Below are positions 58,897 to 64,000 of a stretch of DNA of 64,000 bases, one piece after another. Origin of the DNA: CADEEN01 sp963738425 (GTDB lineage: Bacteria > Pseudomonadota > Gammaproteobacteria > Burkholderiales > Burkholderiaceae_C). The DNA lies in NCBI GenBank assembly GCA_963738425.1, contig CAVTWT010000029.1:124001-188000 (forward strand), in the 5' to 3' direction. Within the stretch, counting starts at the first letter, position 1, and each line of letters starts with the position of its first letter. The translations under genes and the position numbers were made by a program. The notes under the pieces were generated by a model. That model was not told the origin of the DNA and did no database searches. It was given only the letters and a program-made list of their open reading frames with translations.

Positions 58897-59889
58897 TCAC
58901 GCAGGCGACGCCGCAGTGCAGCGGTGGACTTCGATCGTGGCGTGGCGCAGGCGACGCACGGCTTTCAACCGGGCGCCGTAGTGCTGCGGCGGCTGCGGGT
59001 GGTCGGCAACGACCGACAGCGCCGCCGCATAGGCATCGGGCCCGACCTGCCAGACATGCAGGTCGGCGAGCTTGGCGTCGCCGTCGCCCTCGATCAGCGC
59101 GCGCACCTGCGCGGCCAGGCTCGGCGGCGCGCTGGCATCGACGAGTGCCTTGGCCGAGTCGCGCAACACACCGATCGCCCAGCGCCCGATGACCACGGCG
59201 CCGATCAGCGCCACCGCCGGGTCGAGCCAGGCCACGCCCCACCACAGGCCACCAGCGAGCGCAACGATGGCGAGCACCGAGGTGAACGCATCGGCCACCA
59301 CGTGCAGGTAGGCCGCGGCAAAGTTGTGATCGTGATGGCCGTGCTCATGACCGTGCTCATCACCGTGCTTGTGACCCTGGTCGTGCGCGTGACCATGCCC
59401 GCCCGCACGCGCCAGGATCAGCGCGCAGACCAGGTTCACCGCCAGCCCAATCGTGGCCACCACCATGGCTTCGCCATAGGCCACGCTGCGCGGTGCTTGC
59501 AGCGCGCGGATGGCGTCGATGCCGATCCAGACGCCCATCGCCAGCAGCAGCATGCCGCTCGTGTAGGCGGCGAGCACTTCGATCTTCCAGCCGCCGAAGG
59601 TGAATTTCGTCGAACCATGCGCTCGTTTCGCAGCGACCGCCGCGAGCGCAGCGCCGCCCAACGCCAGCGCGTGCGTGCCCATGTGCCAGCCATCGGCTGT
59701 CAGCGCCAGCGAGCCACTCCAGTAACCGGCCGCGAGCTCGAGCGCCATCGTCGCCAGCGTGATCCATGTCACCCACCACAGCGCGCGCGTGCGCGTGGCG
59801 GCGTTGGCGTCATCGCTGAAATGGTGGCTGTGGCGAAACGGCGCCAGGTCATGCTGGTGCGGATGCTGCGCGGGGGCCGGCGAACTCAT
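58897..59889 (-). CDS. Cation diffusion facilitator (DmeF/CzcD-like) with histidine-rich loop
   Basis: The 330-residue protein exports divalent metal ions (zinc, cobalt or nickel) in exchange for protons across the inner membrane. Six membrane segments are visible. Metal-site residues are in LTADGWHMGTHALAL (D-x-x-x-H type) and HVVADAFTSVLAIVAL (HxxxD). Between helices 4 and 5 there is a loop with about a dozen histidines (GHGHAHDQGHKHGDEHGHE), and the N-terminus also has histidines (HPHQHDLAPFRHSHHF). The C-terminal domain is short. The histidine at the first site and the N-terminal pattern favour the DmeF group. The start at 59889 follows the family. Confidence 0.92.
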   Translation of the reverse strand: MSSPAPAQHPHQHDLAPFRHSHHFSDDANAATRTRALWWVTWITLATMALELAAGYWSGSLALTADGWHMGTHALALGGAALAAVAAKRAHGSTKFTFGGWKIEVLAAYTSGMLLLAMGVWIGIDAIRALQAPRSVAYGEAMVVATIGLAVNLVCALILARAGGHGHAHDQGHKHGDEHGHEHGHHDHNFAAAYLHVVADAFTSVLAIVALAGGLWWGVAWLDPAVALIGAVVIGRWAIGVLRDSAKALVDASAPPSLAAQVRALIEGDGDAKLADLHVWQVGPDAYAAALSVVADHPQPPQHYGARLKAVRRLRHATIEVHRCTAASPA

Positions 59890-59937
59890 GGTGTGCAGTA
59901 TCGCGCGCGCCAATCAACGTCGGCCGGCGGGTTCAAG

Positions 59938-60627
59938 TCAGGCCTTGAGGCGCTCGTTCTGCGGAAACATCGCGCGCCTGGCTTCGTCGTCCATCTCGGT
60001 CTTGAAGGCGTACCGGTCCTTCAGCGCGGCCACGCGCTGCGCCGCAGGGCGTGCATTGATGGCGTCGAACAGCCGCTTCACGTTCGGGAGTTGCTCCCAG
60101 GCAGCGTCGCCGAGCGCAAAGGGCACGGCGCGCGCCCAGCCCCAGACCGCCATGTCGAGCAGCGTGTAGTGCTCGCCCATCATCCACGGTCCGTTTTTCA
60201 CGTTCGCGAGGTGCGCGTCGATGATCTTCCAGTGCCGCCAGGCTTCGAAGTCGTAGCGGTTGATCGCATAGGCAATCTTTTCGGGCGCGTAGTGTTTGAA
60301 GTGCACGCTCTGGCCGTTGAAGGGTCCGACGCCCGAGGCGGTGAACATCAGCCACGACAACATCGGCCCGCGGTCTTGCGGCGCCGGCAGGAACTGGCCG
60401 GTCTTCTCCGCCAGGTAGAGCAGGATCGCGCTGCTGTCGAACACGGTCGTCGCGCCGTCGACGATCACCGGCACCTTGGCGTTCGGGTTGATGGCTGTGA
60501 ACGCGGGCAAGTGCTGCTCGCCCTTGCGCGTGTCCACCGCGATGGCCTCATAGGGCAGGCCGGACTCTTCGAGGAAGAGCGCGACCTTCATCGGGTTGGG
60601 GGCGAGGGAGTAGTAGAACTTGAGCAT
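59938..60627 (-). CDS. Glutathione S-transferase family protein
   Basis: The 229-residue protein has a thioredoxin-like N-terminal domain (KFYYSLAPNPMKVALFLEES, then GLPYEAIAVDTRKG) with the conserved cis-proline in NPNAKVPVIVD and the gamma-glutamyl site in FDSSAILLYLAEKTG. An all-helical C-terminal domain follows, with YTLLDMAVWGWARAVPFAL. It fits the YghU/YfcG-like group of bacterial GSTs, which act on disulfides or organic peroxides. It lies between the metal exporter and a histidine phosphatase, all leftward, with gaps that suggest separate promoters. The substrate is unknown. Confidence 0.9.
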   Translation of the reverse strand: MLKFYYSLAPNPMKVALFLEESGLPYEAIAVDTRKGEQHLPAFTAINPNAKVPVIVDGATTVFDSSAILLYLAEKTGQFLPAPQDRGPMLSWLMFTASGVGPFNGQSVHFKHYAPEKIAYAINRYDFEAWRHWKIIDAHLANVKNGPWMMGEHYTLLDMAVWGWARAVPFALGDAAWEQLPNVKRLFDAINARPAAQRVAALKDRYAFKTEMDDEARRAMFPQNERLKA

Positions 60628-60669
60628 GGTGGGGCCGTGAACCTTTGAAACGGGTGATTGTGCGGCGCG

Positions 60670-61317
60670 TCAGCGCGCGGGTGCCGGCAGCGCCTGCCAG
60701 TCGGCGACGGCCAGGCGCGCCACCACCGTCCAGCGGTCGCCGCCCGGGCGGATCACCGCGGCTTCGCCTTCCATCAGGTGCGGCGCACCCGCGATGGCGC
60801 GAAACGGGTTGCCGTGGCCGACGATCCAGCGGTTGCTGCCGGCCGCCACCGGCGTGGCCAGGAGCCGCTTCAGCCCGGGGTAGTCGCCGCCGTCGGACTC
60901 GCGGATCTCGTTGCGCGGCAGCACCGCGTCGCCGAGCATCAGACGCGCATGCGCCATGGTGCGGCAGTAAGGGCTGGCCAGGGCTTCGCCCATGCGCAGG
61001 CGCAGCGCCCGGATGCGCTGGCCGATCACTGCGGCATCGGCGCGGCCCTGTGCCGACAGCAGGCGCTGGTTGTCACAGTCGTCGTAAGTGCGCATGCCGC
61101 TGTCGTTGCGGGAGAAATCGGTGGCCGTGTGGCGGAAGTAGACGACATGGCCGCCGCGCTGCAGCGCGGCCACCAGCGCCGCACCCTGCAGTTGCGACCC
61201 CGCGACCGGCGTCGACGACTCGGTGCCTGCGACTGCGGCGGCATGCGCCGGGCCCATGGTCGCGAACCAGGCCACAGCCCCCAGCACGACAGCAAGCGCA
61301 CGCAACCCAGGTCTCAT
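60670..61317 (-). CDS. Exported histidine phosphatase family protein
   Basis: The 215-residue protein has a signal peptide (MRPGLRALAVVLGAVAWFAT ending near AHAA) and a histidine phosphatase domain. The catalytic histidine is in VYFRHTATDFSRND, where threonine follows instead of the common glycine or alanine. Other features are LSAQGRADAAVIGQRIRAL, the arginine in ASPYCRTMAHARLM and the second histidine in WIVGHGNPFRAIAG. The glutamate in LMEGEAAVI may be the general acid. The start at 61317 follows a GGGGGAAG ribosome binding site. The substrate in the periplasm is unknown. Confidence 0.88.
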   Translation of the reverse strand: MRPGLRALAVVLGAVAWFATMGPAHAAAVAGTESSTPVAGSQLQGAALVAALQRGGHVVYFRHTATDFSRNDSGMRTYDDCDNQRLLSAQGRADAAVIGQRIRALRLRMGEALASPYCRTMAHARLMLGDAVLPRNEIRESDGGDYPGLKRLLATPVAAGSNRWIVGHGNPFRAIAGAPHLMEGEAAVIRPGGDRWTVVARLAVADWQALPAPAR

Positions 61318-61471
61318 CGCACCGCTTCCCCCTTTCAGCCGAACCAATGTCCAGCGCTTTGACCGAGCATGCCGATGAATCCGATTCTCTTCCGCGGCAG
61401 GGGCATTGCCTGCCAGGCGCCCTAAGACACCAGCAGGGGATCCCTGGCAAGTGTTGGGGCTGTTGGGGTCG

Positions 61472-64000
61472 TTACCTCCCCCCACCCCGCCGCCGCATCA
61501 ACAACCAAGCCGCCGGCACCACGAACATCGACAGCAGCGGCGCGCTGACCATGCCGCCGATCATCGGCGCGGCGATGCGGCTCATGACTTCGCTGCCGGT
61601 GCCGCCGCCGAAGAGGATCGGCAGCAGGCCCGCCAGGATCACGGCCACCGTCATCGCCTTGGGCCGCACGCGCAGCACGGCGCCGTCGCGGATCGCGTCG
61701 AGCAATGACTCGGCGCTCTGCTGACGTTCCTCCCAGGCGTGCTTCAGGTACAGCAGCATGATGACGCCGAACTCGGCGGCCACGCCGGCCAGCGCGATGA
61801 AGCCGACCGCGCTGGCCACCGAGAGGTGGTGGCCGAGTGCCCACAACAGCCACACGCCGCCGACCAGCGCGAAGGGCAGCGTGGCCATGATCAGCAGCGC
61901 TTCGTCGATGCGCCGGAACGTGAGGTACAGCAGCACGAAGATGATCATCAGCGTGAAGGGCACGACGAGTTTCAACTGCGCCGCCGCGCGTTCGAGGTAC
62001 TCGAACTGGCCCGACCAGGCCACCGACACGCCGGCCGGCAGCGCCACCTTGTCGGCCACCGCGCGCTGCATGTCGCGCACCGCGCCCGCGAGGTCGCGGT
62101 CGCGCACATCGACATAGATCCAGCCGGCCAGACGCGCGTTTTCGCTGCGCAACATCGGCGGGCCGTCGCTGATGCGGATGTCGGCCACGTCGCCGAGTAC
62201 CAGGCGCGCGCCGCGGTCGCTGACGATCGGCAGGCGCTTCAGCTTGTCCAACGAATCGCGCAGCTCGCGCGGGTAGCGCACCGAGATCGGAAAGCGCTGC
62301 GTTCCTTCCACCGTTTCGCCGATGTTCTCGCCGCCGATGGCCGAACTCACGACCGACTGCACGTCGGCGATGTTCATGCCGAAGCGCGCTGCGGCGTCGC
62401 GCTTGATGTCGATGTCGATGTAGCGCCCGCCGGCCAGGCGCTCGGCGAGTGCGCTCGACACGCCGGGCACGTTCTTCACGGCTTGCTCGATGGCCTGCGC
62501 CGTGCGGTCGATGGTGGCGAGATCAGGCCCCGCCACCTTGATGCCGACGGCGCTCTTGATGCCCGTGGCCAGCATGTCGATGCGGTTGCGGATCGGCGGC
62601 ACCCAGATGTTGGTCAGCCCCGGCACGCGCACCGTGCGGTCGAGTTCGTCGATCAGCGCTTCAGGCGTCAGGCCGGGCCGCCACTGGTCGCGTGGCTTGA
62701 ACTGGATCGTCGTCTCGAACATCTCCAACGGCGCCGGGTCGGTCGCGGTTTCGGCGCGGCCGGCCTTGCCGTGCACGCTCCGCACCTCGGGCACGGTGCG
62801 GATCAGGCGGTCGGTTTGCTGCAAGAGTTCGGCCGCCTTGCCGGCCGAAAGGCCCGGCAGCGCGCTCGGCATGTAGAGCAGGTCGCCCTCGTCGAGCGGC
62901 GGCATGAACTCGGCACCGAGGCGCGTCAACGGCCACGCGCTCGCGACAAGCACAAGTGCGGCCATCACCAGCGTGGCCTTCGGCCACTTCAACACCGCGT
63001 TCAGCAGCGGCCGGTAGATCGCGATCAGCGCTCGGTTGAGCGGGTTGGCGCGCTCCTCGGGGATGCGACCGCGCAAGAGGTAGCCCATCAGCACCGGGAT
63101 CAGCGTCACGGCCAGCCCCGCGGACGCCGCCATCGCATAGGTCTTCGTGAAGGCCAGCGGCGCGAACAGCCGTCCCTCCTGCGCCTGCAAGCTGAACACC
63201 GGCACGAAGGACAGCGTGATGATCAGCAGCGAGAAGAAGAGGGCCGGACCGACCTCCACGGCCGCGTCGCCGATGACGCGCCAGCGCTCTTCGCCGGCCA
63301 GCGTCTGGTTCGGATGCTCATGCGCCCAGCGCTCCAACTTCTTGTGCGCGTTCTCGATCATCACCACCGCGGCATCGACCATCGCGCCGATCGCGATCGC
63401 GATGCCGCCGAGCGACATGATGTTGGCGTTGACGCCCTGATGCTTCATCACGATGAAGGCGATCAGCACGCCCAGCGGCAGCGAGACGATGGCGACGAAG
63501 GCCGAGCGCAGGTGCAGCAGAAACAGGCCGCAGACCAGCGCGACGACGATGAACTCCTCGGCCAGCTTGTTGCGCAGGTTGGCGACGGCGCGCTCGATCA
63601 GACCCGAGCGGTCGTAGGTGGTCACGATCTCCACGCCCGGCGGCAGGCCGGGCTTCAGGGCTTCGAGCTTGGCCTTCACCGCAGCGATGGTGGCCAGCGC
63701 GTTCTGCCCCGAGCGCATCACGATCACGCCGCCGGTGGCTTCGCCCTGGCCGTCGAGCTCGCCGATGCCGCGCCGCATCTCGGGGCCGACCTGGATGCGT
63801 GCCACGTCCGCCAGGCGCACCGAGATGCCGGCGTCGGTGGTCATCAAGGGCACGGCGCGAAAGTCGTCGAGCGAATGCAGATAGCCCGAGGCGCGCACCA
63901 CGTACTCGGCCTCGCCGAGTTCGAGCACCGCGCCGCCAGCCTCCTGGTTGGCGCGCTTCAACGCCTCGATGACGCGGTTGTGCGAGAGGCCGTAGGCCGC
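61472..64000 (-). CDS. Heavy-metal efflux RND pump, CusA/CzcA family (5' end outside window)
   Basis: This is the C-terminal 842 residues or so of a CusA/CzcA-type inner membrane pump, which normally has about 1030-1060 residues. It expels monovalent or divalent metals through a CusBC-like channel. Visible are the porter regions (GQNALATIAAVKAKLEALKP), the transmembrane proton relay aspartate in GAMVDAAVVMIENAHKK, GAEFMPPLDEGDLLYMPSAL and the late helices (YLTFRRIDEALLIMATLPFA, IALAGVAAEFGVIMLLYLKH). The start lies beyond 64000. Metal specificity should depend on methionines in the missing and central parts and is not resolved. Genes for the outer partners are not in the window. Confidence 0.93.
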   Translation of the reverse strand, partial: AAYGLSHNRVIEALKRANQEAGGAVLELGEAEYVVRASGYLHSLDDFRAVPLMTTDAGISVRLADVARIQVGPEMRRGIGELDGQGEATGGVIVMRSGQNALATIAAVKAKLEALKPGLPPGVEIVTTYDRSGLIERAVANLRNKLAEEFIVVALVCGLFLLHLRSAFVAIVSLPLGVLIAFIVMKHQGVNANIMSLGGIAIAIGAMVDAAVVMIENAHKKLERWAHEHPNQTLAGEERWRVIGDAAVEVGPALFFSLLIITLSFVPVFSLQAQEGRLFAPLAFTKTYAMAASAGLAVTLIPVLMGYLLRGRIPEERANPLNRALIAIYRPLLNAVLKWPKATLVMAALVLVASAWPLTRLGAEFMPPLDEGDLLYMPSALPGLSAGKAAELLQQTDRLIRTVPEVRSVHGKAGRAETATDPAPLEMFETTIQFKPRDQWRPGLTPEALIDELDRTVRVPGLTNIWVPPIRNRIDMLATGIKSAVGIKVAGPDLATIDRTAQAIEQAVKNVPGVSSALAERLAGGRYIDIDIKRDAAARFGMNIADVQSVVSSAIGGENIGETVEGTQRFPISVRYPRELRDSLDKLKRLPIVSDRGARLVLGDVADIRISDGPPMLRSENARLAGWIYVDVRDRDLAGAVRDMQRAVADKVALPAGVSVAWSGQFEYLERAAAQLKLVVPFTLMIIFVLLYLTFRRIDEALLIMATLPFALVGGVWLLWALGHHLSVASAVGFIALAGVAAEFGVIMLLYLKHAWEERQQSAESLLDAIRDGAVLRVRPKAMTVAVILAGLLPILFGGGTGSEVMSRIAAPMIGGMVSAPLLSMFVVPAAWLLMRRRGGGR

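Overview
The window is GC-rich bacterial chromosome, most likely from a betaproteobacterium of the order Burkholderiales (Rubrivivax-Leptothrix-Methylibium type). The reasons are the gene order of the division and cell wall (dcw) cluster, the dusB-fis-purH arrangement, several Bug/TctC solute-binding proteins, the NnrU and DUF3297 proteins, and a dispersed GC-rich intergenic repeat typical of that order. No rRNA, tRNA or CRISPR array was seen. Layout: positions 1-2 kb hold a broken IS110-family transposase and a hypothetical secreted protein. Positions 2-12 kb are accessory: an MFS transporter, a cysteine-dioxygenase-like cupin, an orphan ATP synthase subunit c gene beside an XRE regulator, three orphan TctC binding proteins, an alpha/beta hydrolase, a LysR regulator with a visible operator, an alcohol dehydrogenase and NnrU. 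Positions 12.7-14 kb hold an RhlE-type RNA helicase. Positions 14.3-32.9 kb hold the complete dcw cluster in the order mraZ, rsmH, ftsL, ftsI, murE, murF, mraY, murD, ftsW, murG, murC, a small unknown gene, ddl, ftsQ, ftsA, ftsZ, lpxC. Most neighbours overlap by 4 bp (ATGA or GTGA), and a promoter with three MraZ boxes precedes the cluster. Positions 33-47 kb hold ruvC, a phospholipid pair (CdsA-like and PlsC-like), type II NADH dehydrogenase, a lipoprotein esterase, an acetyl-CoA hydrolase/transferase, dusB-fis-purH, a YqaA-like membrane protein and an M32 carboxypeptidase. Positions 45-49 kb hold a lipid-storage group: a patatin-like lipase, a phasin-like granule protein and a long fatty acyl-CoA reductase of the two-domain Marinobacter type. 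Positions 49-64 kb hold an EAL relic, a GGDEF/EAL protein, a subtilisin-like protease with a six-residue repeat tail, slipin and NfeD, dodecin, DUF3297, an MDR reductase, a cation efflux protein, a GST, a histidine phosphatase and the C-terminal part of a CusA/CzcA pump cut by the window end. Two observations stand out. First, a dispersed intergenic repeat sits between co-directional genes in four intact copies. Each copy reads as a 25-36 codon mini-ORF whose TGA lies exactly one base before the start codon of the next gene (TGA-N-ATG); the downstream genes are an alcohol dehydrogenase, ftsA, ruvC and a CdsA homologue. This looks like a mobile translational-coupling cassette. Second, eight genes carry ten frameshifts in total, including the normally essential lpxC. 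Six of the ten are explained by loss of a single GC dinucleotide from a GCGC tract, which points to a systematic sequencing error (possibly linked to base modification) rather than gene decay.
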